A DNA stretch of 49,889 nucleotides, taken from NCBI RefSeq assembly GCF_008764295.1, contig NZ_VTQX01000004.1:110153-160041 (forward strand). Direction: 5' to 3'. Shown here piece by piece: positions 25,122-34,012 of the stretch (positions are counted from its first letter, which is position 1; each line of letters begins with the position of its first letter). Source of the stretch: Bacillus methanolicus (GTDB lineage: Bacteria; Bacillota; Bacilli; Bacillales; Cytobacillaceae). The translations under genes were made by a program, and so were the position numbers. The notes under the pieces were generated by a model that did no database searches, was not told the origin of the DNA, and saw nothing but the letters and a program-made list of their open reading frames with translations.

Positions 25122-25150
25122 AGCCAAACCTCTATGCGTGAGGCTTAGCT
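25122..25150 (-). terminator. Terminator of ywfO-ywgA
   Basis: AGCCAAACCTC (25122-25132) pairs with GAGGCTTAGCT (25140-25150) with two wobble pairs on the minus-strand RNA, followed by seven T. The stem starts inside the last codons of ywgA. Confidence 0.88.
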
Positions 25151-25644
25151 TTTTGGTGGAGCTGTTCAATATATGCATATGCTTGATCGATTTCTTCTTC
25201 CGTGTAATTTTGCTTCTTTTTAAGAGTGTGAACTTTTTCCTCGACCTCTTTTCTATCGAGATTATCAAAATAAAGAATGGTGGACACAAGCTCAAGAAAT
25301 CGTGCACTTTGCTCATTCATGTCGGTCATGCAATCCTCAAGGCATGGCATATCAATTTCATTTAAACTAAGGAACTCTTTACCTGTTTCCGTTAAAGTGT
25401 AACGATATTGATAATATCCACCTTTATTCTCCTTCACTTCATCGACAAATCCCATATTACAAAGCTCTTCCATTCGTAAGGTTAGCTCTTCAGAGTATGG
25501 CCCGTAAAAATGAAATTGAAATCGTTCCTGGAATGGGAATGTTATTTTCTTCGCAATATATATCATCTTTTGCAGCTTCTTCCGACCAGTTATTTCACCT
25601 GAAGCGGCAAGTGCTTGCATCAGCTTAGCGTGATCTTTTAACAA
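25132..25644 (-). CDS. ywgA: YwgA family protein
   Basis: 170 residues; an N-terminal winged-helix-like region (GEITGRKKLQKMIYIAKKI) recalls the fold of the Panacea/DUF4065 group, and a PYSEEL segment follows. Function unknown. Starts at TTG 11 bases after AAGGAG, giving the family-typical beginning MLKDHAKL; no ATG is in frame nearby. It follows ywfO by 15 bases, so the pair forms an operon ended by the hairpin at 25122. Confidence 0.88.
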   Translation of the reverse strand: MLKDHAKLMQALAASGEITGRKKLQKMIYIAKKITFPFQERFQFHFYGPYSEELTLRMEELCNMGFVDEVKENKGGYYQYRYTLTETGKEFLSLNEIDMPCLEDCMTDMNEQSARFLELVSTILYFDNLDRKEVEEKVHTLKKKQNYTEEEIDQAYAYIEQLHQKAKPHA

Positions 25645-25659
25645 GACAAGGTCAACTCC

Positions 25660-26958
25660 TTATAATTCTAAAAGCGTTCGAATTTGCTCTTTTATATTTT
25701 TCTTTGTCGTATCATCGATTAATAAATCCTCTGGATAATAGAGCTTATGATCGGTTCTTCTTTTTCCAGAAATAGCATCGACAATCTCGGACTCACGGGA
25801 AAGTTCTCGAATGTCCCCATTGCCCATAAGTAGTTGAATAGGAAGCCTCTCCTCCTCTTCTCCTGGTCGATAGAAGTCATAAGGAAGGTCCGATGAGGAA
25901 TCGACAACTAAATAATATTCTGGGTCCAACCCAGCCTTTATAAAAAGCGTCGAGAGTTCTGCCAGCTTCTTATATTCCTTCGCAGGATCAAATTCCACAT
26001 ACTTAAATAGATTTCGATTCACAAATCGCTTACATAAATCACTTAATATGTCATCCTCTTCATCCTGCCACATTTGAAAATAGTAGAGGATAATCGATTC
26101 ATCTAGCTTTAAATAGTCTTCTAAGGTGAGAGTGTCCTCAAAAATGGAGGTAAAATGGGTTGGCTCTTGATGAAAAACGTATTGATCGTGATACAGTTCT
26201 TTTGCTCTGTGCAAGATTTTCGTCAAAATCACTTCCGCACTTCGAGTTACAGGATGGAAATATACTTGCCAGTACATTTGGTACCGGCTCATAATGTAGT
26301 CTTCTACAGCGTGCATCCCTGTTTTCTTAATAACGACCTGATCCTCATGGGGGCGCATCACACGCAAAATTCTTTCCATATCAAAATGACCGTAGCTCAC
26401 ACCGGTAAAATAGGCATCTCTTTGTAAATAATCCATTCGGTCTGCATCGATTTGACTTGAAATTAAACTGATCACAATTTTATTCTCAGACGTCTTTCCA
26501 ATTACCTCTGCCACACGTTTCGGAAAATTAGGCTCCACCCTCGAAAGCACAGCATTTACTTCTGTGTTCCCTAAAATAATGGCCTGAGTAAAATATTCAT
26601 GATCAAGGGCAAATACTTTTTCAAAGGAATGGGAGAACGGACCATGGCCAAGATCATGAAGTAACCCTGCACAAAGAGATAGCAAGCGATCCTCTTTGTT
26701 CCATTTTGGCCTATCGACAAAAACGTCATCGACAATTCTGCGGATAATTTCATACACTCCTAAAGAATGATTAAAACGGCTATGCTCTGCACCGTGGAAG
26801 GTTAAAAAGCTTGTCCCTAATTGTTTAATTCTTCTAAGCCTTTGAAATTCCTTTGTGCCGATCAAATCCCAAATTACTTGATCCCGAACGTGAACATAGC
26901 GATGTACAGGATCTTTAAATACCTTCTCTTCCTTCAGCTTTTGCTCAGCGTAATCCAT
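25660..26958 (-). CDS. ywfO: HD-domain phosphohydrolase YwfO
   Basis: 432 residues. The HD metal site is seen as FNHSLGVYE and LLHDLGHGPFSHSFE, with a downstream SQIDADRMDYL motif, as in the dGTPase/SAMHD1-like YwfO group. Such proteins hydrolyse nucleotides; B. subtilis YwfO has been linked with nucleotide triphosphate hydrolysis, but the cellular role is not settled. Good ribosome site GAGGAGG before ATG. First gene of a two-gene unit with ywgA. Confidence 0.93.
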   Translation of the reverse strand: MDYAEQKLKEEKVFKDPVHRYVHVRDQVIWDLIGTKEFQRLRRIKQLGTSFLTFHGAEHSRFNHSLGVYEIIRRIVDDVFVDRPKWNKEDRLLSLCAGLLHDLGHGPFSHSFEKVFALDHEYFTQAIILGNTEVNAVLSRVEPNFPKRVAEVIGKTSENKIVISLISSQIDADRMDYLQRDAYFTGVSYGHFDMERILRVMRPHEDQVVIKKTGMHAVEDYIMSRYQMYWQVYFHPVTRSAEVILTKILHRAKELYHDQYVFHQEPTHFTSIFEDTLTLEDYLKLDESIILYYFQMWQDEEDDILSDLCKRFVNRNLFKYVEFDPAKEYKKLAELSTLFIKAGLDPEYYLVVDSSSDLPYDFYRPGEEEERLPIQLLMGNGDIRELSRESEIVDAISGKRRTDHKLYYPEDLLIDDTTKKNIKEQIRTLLEL

Positions 26959-27103
26959 TTTCTACCTCCTCTCCATAAAGCATCCCGGCATCGTTACGAA
27001 ACGAACTTATCTAGTTATACATTATATCCTTGTTCCATTTACAAATCATTACATAATGAAAAAATTAGAGAAAATTCGACAAAAGTCCTAGAATCAACAA
27101 AAG

Positions 27104-27140
27104 AAAAAATCACCTTTAATGAAAATTCAAGAAAGGTGAT
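27104..27140 (-). terminator. Terminator of the DUF1450 gene
   Basis: ATCACCTTT (27109-27117) pairs perfectly with AAAGGTGAT (27132-27140); six T follow on the minus strand. Confidence 0.88.
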
Positions 27141-27160
27141 CGACATTTGGAAATACGACA

Positions 27161-27385
27161 TTATTTTTTTAATTTTTTATTCACTTTTTCCATTAATTCC
27201 TCTTCTGTTAACGCAGCCAACGGACGATTATTAACAAAAGCAAAAGTCTTCTTTCGCCCAGGGCCACAATAAGATTGACAGCCAATATCAATTGTCGCAT
27301 CGGGATCGATGGCTTTTAGTTTCGGAATCAATGTTTTTAAGTTCACGGCCTGACAATCATCGCAAACTCGAAATTCGTTTGCCAT
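27161..27385 (-). CDS. DUF1450 protein (YuzB-like)
   Basis: 74 residues with the DUF1450 pattern: paired cysteines in [11 protein letters not shown] and a second cysteine site in [20 protein letters not shown]. The four cysteines suggest a thioredoxin-like ferredoxin-type fold that could bind metal or undergo redox change. Single gene between ywfO and rsfA with its own terminator. Function unknown. Confidence 0.85.
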   Translation of the reverse strand: MANEFRVCDDCQAVNLKTLIPKLKAIDPDATIDIGCQSYCGPGRKKTFAFVNNRPLAALTEEELMEKVNKKLKK

Positions 27386-27574
27386 AGTATTACAACCCTT
27401 TCTATCAATCGATCATCTATACGGATATAATTATACTTTTTTGCCAATCATAAGGCTTAAATAATGAATTTACACATTCGCCATTTTACCTCTTCTCTTA
27501 GCCGATTGCAAGTTCACACATCTCTATCGATTTGGAAAAATTTTAAAAAATCTACTATCCTTTTAATCACTTTT

Positions 27575-27603
27575 GTATAAACCTTTGCAAAACTGGTCAT
27601 CCT
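27575..27603 (+). promoter_or_regulatory. Forespore-type promoter for rsfA
   Basis: GTATA (27575-27579) is followed after 15 bases by GGTCATCCT, one mismatch from the sigma-F -10 pattern GGNNANANT. The same -35 with an 18-base gap gives CATCCTG, near the sigma-G -10. B. subtilis rsfA is a sigma-F regulon member, so the assignment fits. Confidence 0.55.
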
Positions 27604-27655
27604 GTGACTAAGCACGATAAAAAATTAGAATTAAACACATAAGGGGTTGAAAAAA

Positions 27656-28354
27656 ATGAAGGTTCGTCAAGACGCATGGACAGACGAAAATGATTTATTG
27701 TTAGCAGAAACTGTACTAAGACATGTACGCGAAGGAAGCACACAGCTAAACGCATTTGAGGAGGTTGGTGATAAGCTCAATCGAACTTCGGCAGCATGTG
27801 GATTCCGGTGGAATGCAGTTGTTAGACATCGCTACGAAAAAGCGCTGCAGTTAGCAAAAAAGCAACGTAAACAAAGGCAAAGAATGCTAGGGAAGGAACA
27901 AGGTGGAAAAAAGAAATTACTATATTCACCGCCCACTCCTTCGATGGACGAGATGACCTTTTTGTCTCAAACAGCAGAGACAGACGTACAACCAAGCGGC
28001 GAAATGAGTGTAGCAACACCTGTTGCAACACAAACATATACTGGACAACTAAATTTGGAAATGGTGATCTCCTATTTACAGAATCTAGATAGTTCTAATT
28101 TTCAGGTTGATATATTAAAAAGTGAGAATGAAAGATTGAAACGTGAAAATGCCGAAATGCGTAAAACAAACCAGGAACTGCAAGCAAAAATCGAGCAGTT
28201 GGAACAAAACACTGTCACCATCCAAGAAGATTACGAGACCCTCATGAAAATCATGAATCGGGCAAGAAAACTTGTTTTATTTGAGGAGGAAGAGCGTCCT
28301 GCCTCCACATTTAAGATGGATCGCAATGGAAATCTAGAAAAAGTAGCTGAGTAA
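27656..28354 (+). CDS. rsfA: Prespore-specific regulator RsfA
   Basis: About 232 residues. N-terminal Myb/SANT-like helix-turn-helix ([19 protein letters not shown] ... [16 protein letters not shown]), a variable linker, then a long coiled coil (about residues 155-205, [20 protein letters not shown]). This is the RsfA/YlbO family; RsfA tunes sigma-F-dependent gene expression in the forespore. Start at ATG nine bases after AAGGGG rather than the TTG that touches the ribosome site. Upstream forespore-type promoter; downstream bidirectional hairpin. Confidence 0.93.
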   Translation: MKVRQDAWTDENDLLLAETVLRHVREGSTQLNAFEEVGDKLNRTSAACGFRWNAVVRHRYEKALQLAKKQRKQRQRMLGKEQGGKKKLLYSPPTPSMDEMTFLSQTAETDVQPSGEMSVATPVATQTYTGQLNLEMVISYLQNLDSSNFQVDILKSENERLKRENAEMRKTNQELQAKIEQLEQNTVTIQEDYETLMKIMNRARKLVLFEEEERPASTFKMDRNGNLEKVAE

Positions 28355-28557
28355 CAAGGGGGATATGGCGAAGAACTTTCTGAACTTAGCCGTAGATCTT
28401 GTTTAAACAGAGCTGGTGCTAAACTATTATTGGCTCATTATGTATGAAGCCTTGGTTTCGCACATGGGCCCAAGATCAACACCGACAAATTACAAAGCCT
28501 AACAATAAAAAGATTTTCTTTTCGAGGAGAAAGGTTGGTAACAATATCTTTCTTAAG

Positions 28558-28589
28558 AAAGCCGTAGCAAAACTAAATGCTACGGCTTT
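28558..28589. terminator. Bidirectional terminator rsfA / lipL
   Basis: AAAGCCGTAGCA (28558-28569) pairs perfectly with TGCTACGGCTTT (28578-28589). It serves the convergent rsfA and lipL genes and touches the start of the lipL stop region. Confidence 0.92.
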
Positions 28590-29426
28590 TTACTGTCCAG
28601 AAAAGATCTTTTGATTGCGCTCTATTACCCGTTCATGATAGCTCTGAAAAAGGGGTAATTCTTCTTCAGTTAAGGTTCCTGCATATAAATGTTCACTATT
28701 CCTCCGCAGAACTTGCAGTAAGCGTAGCATAACATCCTCTACCGTTAAATTTCGCTGCGTTAATTCTGATAATGAGGCCATCACAACCGGATTAATTTCT
28801 GGATATTCAAATTTGGTTTCAGATTGCCTTTTTCCTAATCGATAAAACTCTTGAATGAGCTGAGCCCGTTCACTTCCACTCCCATTGACGCAGAGATAGA
28901 TTTGCACAGCAACCCCTCTGCGCAGACGCCTTTGCGATATGCCAGCGAACTTTCTTCCGGCAATACTTAAGTCATAGCTACCGGGGCAATATGAGCCGAC
29001 AATTTCCCGCGCCTCAATTTCCACATTTAGATCGGCAAACATCGCTGCAACTAAAGCGAGCATTGCATCATAGCCACGATTTATATCAATGCCATTCTCT
29101 GTTTCCGGGAAAATAAGCGACACATTTAAGACGCCTTCGTCAAGGACAACTGCCAACCCACCTGAATTTCTCACAATGTAACGATAACCACGTTCCTCCA
29201 AGTGCTGCAATCCATCCGCTAAATAGGGCAGCTTCGTGTCCTGTATCCCCAGAACGATCGTATTATGATGCACCCAGGACCTTGCTGTTGCTGGTGAGAG
29301 GCCTGCTCCAACTGAAGCACATAAACAATCATCCATGCCAAAAGATTGAAGAGCATTGACATGTAAGCCAACAACCGATTGGTCTATCACTCGCCACACT
29401 TTTTGACTTAATAAGTCTTCCTGCAT
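28590..29426 (-). CDS. lipL: Octanoyl-[GcvH]:protein N-octanoyltransferase LipL
   Basis: 278 residues of the BPL/LplA/LipB fold. The catalytic cysteine lies in [20 protein letters not shown], with the preceding [19 protein letters not shown] loop. LipL moves octanoyl groups from the GcvH protein to E2 subunits of 2-oxoacid dehydrogenases, the amidotransfer step of lipoate assembly known from B. subtilis (YwfL). Position next to pta agrees with the B. subtilis order. Confidence 0.93.
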   Translation of the reverse strand: MQEDLLSQKVWRVIDQSVVGLHVNALQSFGMDDCLCASVGAGLSPATARSWVHHNTIVLGIQDTKLPYLADGLQHLEERGYRYIVRNSGGLAVVLDEGVLNVSLIFPETENGIDINRGYDAMLALVAAMFADLNVEIEAREIVGSYCPGSYDLSIAGRKFAGISQRRLRRGVAVQIYLCVNGSGSERAQLIQEFYRLGKRQSETKFEYPEINPVVMASLSELTQRNLTVEDVMLRLLQVLRRNSEHLYAGTLTEEELPLFQSYHERVIERNQKIFSGQ

Positions 29427-29561
29427 CCCTTTGTTTTCTCCTTCTACTCACTTTTATTAATCAATTTATTATATTATGTTTTCTTTTTAGTGAAAAAACA
29501 ACTCCTATAAAGGAAAGCGATTTGAAAGCTTGGGCTTCCTTCGGCAGAAAAAACGAGCAAA

Positions 29562-29599
29562 AGGGTACCCCGTTAAGCATTAGCCCTTGTGGATACCCT
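29562..29599 (-). terminator. Terminator of pta
   Basis: Arms 29562-29570 and 29591-29599 pair (one wobble) around a 20-base loop; the minus strand continues TTTTGCTCGTTTTTT. Loop is long, but the T-rich tail supports it. Confidence 0.65.
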
Positions 29600-29641
29600 A
29601 TTGCCTTTTGCCATCCCCCTTAAAGGGAAGGCAGCATAGAA

Positions 29642-30619
29642 TTATTGTTCTAAAGCTTGCGCCGCTGTAATAAGAGAAAGCTTGTAGACATCTTCTTCAT
29701 TACAACCTCTTGATAAATCATTGACCGGACGGTTTAATCCTTGCAGGATTGGTCCTACCGCTTCGAAATTTCCAAGGCGTTGCGCAATTTTATAACCAAT
29801 ATTTCCAGCCTCTAAGCTCGGGAAAACAAATACATTCGCATCACCTTTAAGAGGGGAATTTGGCGCTTTTTTCTCCGCAACTGATGGAACAAAAGCGGCA
29901 TCAAATTGGAACTCACCATCTAATACAAGTTCAGGGTTTAATTGTTGAGCAATTTTAACCGCTTCTGATACCTTTTCCGTTTCCGGTGATTTCGCTGAAC
30001 CTTTTGTTGAGAAGCTTAGCATTGCTACGCGCGGTTCAATATTAAACATTTTTGCTGTAGTCGCACTCTCAAGAGCTATTTCTGCTAGATCTTGACTGTC
30101 TGGAGAAATATTGATCGCACAATCAGCAAAGACATATTTCTCATCACCACGAACCATGATGAATACACCGGATGTCTTTTTCACGCCTGCTTTTGTTTTA
30201 ATTATCTGCAAGGCAGGGCGAACGGTGTCTGCTGTTGAATGAGCTGCACCACTTACTAAACCATCAGCTTTATTCGTATGTACAAGCATCGTTCCGAAGT
30301 AATTTTCATCTAAAAGGATTTTTCTAGCATCCTCTTCTGTAGCCTTCCCTTTTCTTCTTTCAACAAAAGAAGCAACCAACTCCTCCATATGCTCATAAGC
30401 TTTCGGATCGTAAATCTCCATTCCGTTTAAAGAAACATTCAAGCTTGTTGCCTTCTCTTGAATCTCTTGGACATTCCCAATAAGAATAGGTGTTAAAACT
30501 TTTTCGTCTGCTAATCGAGCTGCTGCTGCAATGATTCTTTCATCCAAACCTTCTGGAAAAACGATTTTCACTTGCTTGCTGCTTGCCTTTTCTTTTAACG
30601 TTGAAAATAAATCACTCAT
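29642..30619 (-). CDS. pta: Phosphate acetyltransferase
   Basis: 325 residues, the short single-domain Pta of Firmicutes. Conserved segments: VFPEGLDERIIAAAARL at the start, GLVSGAAHSTADTVRPALQ, FPSLEAGNIGYKIAQRL and GPILQGLNRPVNDLSRGC. It converts acetyl-CoA and phosphate to acetyl phosphate in overflow metabolism. AAGGAGGATGACAT precedes the ATG. A cre site sits about 55 bases upstream of the proposed transcription start, the geometry of CcpA activation. Confidence 0.97.
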   Translation of the reverse strand: MSDLFSTLKEKASSKQVKIVFPEGLDERIIAAAARLADEKVLTPILIGNVQEIQEKATSLNVSLNGMEIYDPKAYEHMEELVASFVERRKGKATEEDARKILLDENYFGTMLVHTNKADGLVSGAAHSTADTVRPALQIIKTKAGVKKTSGVFIMVRGDEKYVFADCAINISPDSQDLAEIALESATTAKMFNIEPRVAMLSFSTKGSAKSPETEKVSEAVKIAQQLNPELVLDGEFQFDAAFVPSVAEKKAPNSPLKGDANVFVFPSLEAGNIGYKIAQRLGNFEAVGPILQGLNRPVNDLSRGCNEEDVYKLSLITAAQALEQ

Positions 30620-30715
30620 ATGTCATCCTCCTTATATTGAAAAAAATAATATAAACTATTCATTTACTTAACCTATCTCTATCATTTCGCGGGGCAAAAA
30701 GGATCCACCTTCATT

Positions 30716-30743
30716 AGCATACCCTTCTCATATAAATTTTCAA
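30716..30743 (-). promoter_or_regulatory. Promoter of pta
   Basis: TTGAAA (30743-30738) and TATGCT (30721-30716) on the minus strand, 16-base spacer. The implied start is near 30709, leaving a leader of about 90 bases to the pta ATG. Confidence 0.5.
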
Positions 30744-30755
30744 GAAGTCGAGCAA

Positions 30756-30770
30756 ATGAGAACGTTTACT
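30756..30770. promoter_or_regulatory. cre site upstream of pta
   Basis: ATGAGAACGTTTACT has one mismatch to WTGNAANCGNWNNCW. Its centre is about 55 bases upstream of the predicted pta start, which matches the upstream, activating CcpA sites known for pta and ackA in B. subtilis. Confidence 0.55.
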
Positions 30771-30936
30771 TTGAAAAAGTTTATATATTCTTAAAAGTTG
30801 AATATTTGAATGTTGAGTTTCCTTTTTACTATTTACGAAAAAGCACGGATTTAACCAGCATAATTTCCTTATTTATCCTAAAATGGAAGTTGTCTTTCCA
30901 TTCAAGGTTTATTCATATTTTTAATGGTGAAACTAT

Positions 30937-30944
30937 GTTATAGT
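30937..30944 (+). promoter_or_regulatory. Extended -10 promoter candidate for hemQ
   Basis: TGTTATAGT combines TG with TATAGT one base later; the -35 region is only AT-rich. It is about 70 bases before the hemQ start. Confidence 0.4.
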
Positions 30945-31012
30945 AATTTTAATTAGTGAATGATTTCTATTGAAATCGCCACATTTTAGTACATATTTAG
31001 GAGTGATGAGTG

Positions 31013-31759
31013 ATGAGTGAAGCGGTTAAAACGCTCGATGGTTGGTATTGTCTACATGATTTCCGTGCAATGGACTGGACGACTTGGAAAATGATATCTC
31101 CAGAAGAAAGACAAGCAGCCATTCACGAGTTTTTAGGTCTAATCGAAAATTGGAACCGTACGCAAGACGATAAAAAGGGTAGTCATGCATTATATACGGT
31201 TGTTGGTCAAAAAGCAGATTTTATGATGATGATTTTACGACCAACAATGGAAGAATTAAATGAACTTGAAACTGAGTTTAACAAAACAAAGCTTGCTGAG
31301 TTTACAGTTCCTATGCATTCGTATGTTTCAGTGGTAGAGCTAAGCAATTATTTACCATCTGATCAAGATCCATACCAAAACCCAGAAATTTTGGCACGTC
31401 TCTATCCAACGCTTCCAAAAGCAAAATATGTTTGCTTCTATCCAATGGACAAGCGCCGCCAAGGAGAGGACAACTGGTATATGCTTCCAATGGAGGAAAG
31501 ACGCAGCTTAATGCGCAGCCATGGGATGATCGGACGAAGCTATGCTGGACAAGTAAAGCAAATCATTACTGGTTCGGTTGGTTTTGATGACTACGAATGG
31601 GGTGTAACACTGTTCTCTGATGATGTTCTCCAATTCAAAAAGCTTGTTTACGAGATGCGTTTCGATGAAGTGAGTGCACGTTACGGAGAATTCGGTTCAT
31701 TCTTTGTTGGAAACATCCTTGAAGTTAACCGAATTGAATCATTTTTACACGTTAATTAA
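31013..31759 (+). CDS. hemQ: Coproheme decarboxylase HemQ
   Basis: 248 residues of the chlorite-dismutase-like fold. The radical tyrosine lies in [16 protein letters not shown] and the proximal heme histidine in [12 protein letters not shown], both as in Bacillus HemQ. It decarboxylates iron-coproporphyrin III to heme b with peroxide, the last step of the Gram-positive coproporphyrin pathway. ATG chosen nine bases after AGGAG, rather than the GTG one codon earlier. Divergent from pta as in B. subtilis (ywfI). Confidence 0.96.
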   Translation: MSEAVKTLDGWYCLHDFRAMDWTTWKMISPEERQAAIHEFLGLIENWNRTQDDKKGSHALYTVVGQKADFMMMILRPTMEELNELETEFNKTKLAEFTVPMHSYVSVVELSNYLPSDQDPYQNPEILARLYPTLPKAKYVCFYPMDKRRQGEDNWYMLPMEERRSLMRSHGMIGRSYAGQVKQIITGSVGFDDYEWGVTLFSDDVLQFKKLVYEMRFDEVSARYGEFGSFFVGNILEVNRIESFLHVN

Positions 31760-31773
31760 TTATTTTTGAATAG

Positions 31774-31809
31774 AGGGCGTCTTAAATGCGAAAGCTTTTG
31801 AGACGCCCT
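31774..31809 (+). terminator. Terminator of hemQ
   Basis: AGGGCGTCT (31774-31782) pairs with AGACGCCCT (31801-31809), extended inwards by AAA/TTT; TTTAAAA follows. Confidence 0.8.
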
Positions 31810-32287
31810 TTAAAACGAAGCCCTAAAATAAGACTTTCCTCGTTATTACAACCATCTTCATGAAAACCACCAAAAAATATGACGCTTTCGCATCATTACG
31901 TATTGTGAGTGTTTGCGGTTTACTGCTGCTTTTTATCCTTCTCAGCAAAAACAAACACCATGACCTTCAGTAGGATCCAGTTGCTCTTTAGTACTTACTA
32001 AAGCGCCTTTTTTTGCCTTAAAATCTTCAAATTTCTTCATTACTTTCCCAGCTTGTCTAGTGTCATAAAAGAAAAAATAGAATCATAACTATCCAATAGG
32101 ATCTAATTTATCGTAAGTTTCATATGTAAAAAACGAACATATTCTTCGCATAGAAAAATATATATAGTGATAGCTCAACTTCTGCATTGCTTCATTATGA
32201 AGATCTGTTCAATTGTCCAAAATCGTTCGTTTTTTGTTTAGTGTAAGAAAATATTAAAATTACATTTATTTTTAGGAGGGAAGTCAA
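31810..32287. other. Intergenic region hemQ / gerQ
   Basis: About 480 bases, AT-rich. Apart from the remnant at 31942-32100 I see no gene. A sigma-E promoter for gerQ is expected somewhere before 32288, but none of the CATA-type matches is convincing. Confidence 0.4.
31942..32040 (-). pseudogene. Small reading frame or gene remnant ending in Cys-Phe-Cys
   Basis: A 32-codon frame from an ATG at 32040 reads MKKFEDFKAKKGALVSTKEQ and ends GHGVCFC. It looks coding, but the ribosome site is weak. Directly upstream the frame continues without ATG (YDTRQAGKV), and a second frame (LLDSYDSIFSF, about 32060-32092) joins it only after a frameshift. This suggests the tail of a decayed gene, although a short functional peptide cannot be excluded. 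No family recognised. Confidence 0.35.
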
Positions 32288-32746
32288 TTGACGTACAATC
32301 CCAATTCTTATTCAAAAACACCCTATTATGGATACCAACAGCCTACCTATGGATACGGCGCTCCAGCAGGTCAAGCACCGACAGCGCCTCCAGTGCAGAC
32401 AGGAACCATGTTTCCAACTGCCGGAGGACAACAGCCGACACAGCAGATTCCAGGAATGCTGCCACTGGAACAGTCTTATATTGAAAACATTTTACGTTTA
32501 AACAGAGGAAAATTAGTAACGGTGTATGCAATGTTCGACACAGTCTCTGCTGAAGGTCCATCGACACGAACCTTTAGAGGAATTATTGAAGCAGCTGGAA
32601 GAGACCATCTGATTATTAGCGATCCAGAGTCTGGCACGCGCTATTTAATTCCAATGGTTTATTTTGGCTATGCCACATTTGACGAGGAATTAGAGTACGA
32701 CTATCCATACGGAGTACCGGGGGCAACCGCTTACCCACCGAGGTAA
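32288..32746 (+). CDS. gerQ: Spore coat protein GerQ
   Basis: 152 residues. Tyr/Gly/Pro/Gln-rich N-terminus (about residues 1-58) followed by the conserved GerQ domain (GMLPLEQSYIENILRLNRGK, RTFRGIIEAAGRDHLIISDP, TRYLIPMVYFGYATFDEE). In B. subtilis GerQ holds the cortex hydrolase CwlJ in the spore coat and is cross-linked by transglutaminase. TTG start with AGGAGG eight bases upstream. Equivalent to ywdL by position. Confidence 0.95.
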   Translation: MTYNPNSYSKTPYYGYQQPTYGYGAPAGQAPTAPPVQTGTMFPTAGGQQPTQQIPGMLPLEQSYIENILRLNRGKLVTVYAMFDTVSAEGPSTRTFRGIIEAAGRDHLIISDPESGTRYLIPMVYFGYATFDEELEYDYPYGVPGATAYPPR

Positions 32747-32925
32747 AAAAGCATAAGAACCTGTGCTAAGTCCATGTTAAATTTTATGAAAAGGCTTTTT
32801 GAAACAGAATGTGATAAATCGATCTAAAGCTTATTTCGTGTAAAGCCTTCATTGCGCTCATCTTACAATTATCCTGAAAGAAAGCATGAGCCAAAATTGA
32901 ACATCGCCTAATAAAAGCCAATATA

Positions 32926-32956
32926 AAAACGGGATCCCCCTTGAGGTTCCCGTTTT
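32926..32956. terminator. Bidirectional terminator gerQ / ywdK
   Basis: AAAACGGGA (32926-32934) pairs perfectly with TCCCGTTTT (32948-32956). T-runs exist in both directions; it serves two convergent genes. Confidence 0.88.
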
Positions 32957-33327
32957 TACATTATTTTTACAGCTGCAATCACAAGCAATAACCACGCTGC
33001 CAAAAAGGCTATGCCACCCAATGGAGTAATTGCCCCAAGCACGGAAATTTGCGTTACGGCAAGGATGTATAGGCTCCCCGCAAAAAGAATGATTCCGATA
33101 AACATAAGCCATCCAGACCATGTTAAGAGCGCACTTGCTGGATATTTACCAAGCAGTATCGCAATAATAAATAGACCTGTTGCGTGAAACATTTGATATT
33201 TGACCGCTTTTTCCCAAATATTTATATATTTTGGTTCAAGCTTCCCTTCTAATCCATGCGCTCCAAACGCACCTAATGCGACTGCTAAAAAAGCATTGAT
33301 CGCACCTAAAATAATTAATATTTTCAT
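32956..33327 (-). CDS. ywdK: DUF423 membrane protein YwdK
   Basis: 123 residues, four membrane helices, with the DUF423 signatures GAFGAHGLEGKL and YQMFHATGLF. Function unknown. Start at the ATG seven bases after AAGGAG; frames opening further upstream are not supported. Confidence 0.9.
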   Translation of the reverse strand: MKILIILGAINAFLAVALGAFGAHGLEGKLEPKYINIWEKAVKYQMFHATGLFIIAILLGKYPASALLTWSGWLMFIGIILFAGSLYILAVTQISVLGAITPLGGIAFLAAWLLLVIAAVKIM

Positions 33328-33457
33328 GTTCATTCTCCTTTGGCGCAAAAAATTGCAGATTTGCTTAATAGACTGACGTTATTCTTTAACCATGTTCAGT
33401 GCTCTCTGGTACATTGCAGCTCCTGCAAACTAAATGGCGTAGAACAATGCTAAGCGT

Positions 33458-33730
33458 TTAAAAGTCAAAGAGAGAATCACCGTTTGCTTCATCATCTACT
33501 TTCATTTTTGCTGGCTGTTGATATTGAACTGCCCGCTGAGGTTCGATAGGGGAAGATTGCGGAAATGATGACATTGGGCGTTGGCGACTTGTCTCCTGCT
33601 CCAATGCCAACTCACACAATGTTTTAATTGCATAGATCTTCTCTCTTATTCGCACTTCCGAGTCGCTTTGTTTCGCCTGCTTTAACTCTTCCTCTATTTT
33701 ATCAAGCAATGATTGCATCGAAATATTCAT
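33458..33730 (-). CDS. ywdI: YwdI family protein (DUF5327)
   Basis: 90 residues. N-terminal helical hairpin (MQSLLDKIEEELKQAKQS ... REKIYAIKTLCELAL) and a low-complexity Pro/Gln tail ending DSLFDF. Matches the YwdI family by sequence and by position between ywdK and ung. Function unknown. GAGGTGG seven bases before ATG. Confidence 0.85.
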   Translation of the reverse strand: MNISMQSLLDKIEEELKQAKQSDSEVRIREKIYAIKTLCELALEQETSRQRPMSSFPQSSPIEPQRAVQYQQPAKMKVDDEANGDSLFDF

Positions 33731-33829
33731 TTTACCACCTCACAGTTATCTACTTTACCATATCATATCTTACAGAACGGGATTTTAAAAAAGAAATAGA
33801 TTCCATGAGGGAAACGAACGGCGTAATGC

Positions 33830-33997
33830 TTATTTCTTCTCGTATTTCAAACACTTATGTCCTGAAGCTCGCAAAACCTCTTGAGAAGGAAGCCTGCTTG
33901 TTTTAAATTGGAAGGCCCGGCAACCCTTTGGAAACTTCTTATCCCACGTAACGTAAAAATGTTTGCAGGCAAAACAATTGATTCGTTCTTCCTTCAA
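33830..33997 (-). CDS. Small four-cysteine protein downstream of ung
   Basis: 55 residues: MKEERINCFACKHFYVTWDK then a PKGC segment and a final GHKCLKYEKK. The cysteines (CxxC near the start, one mid-chain, one near the end) look like a single zinc site. Begins at TTG nine bases after AAAAGGG, 15 bases beyond the ung stop, so it is probably cotranscribed with ung. Short proteins with CKHFYVTWD-PKGC-type sequence occur in diverse bacteria but have no established function. An overlapping plus-strand frame is its shadow. Confidence 0.7.
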   Translation of the reverse strand: MKEERINCFACKHFYVTWDKKFPKGCRAFQFKTSRLPSQEVLRASGHKCLKYEKK

Positions 33998-34012
33998 TAT
34001 CGTCAACCCTTT

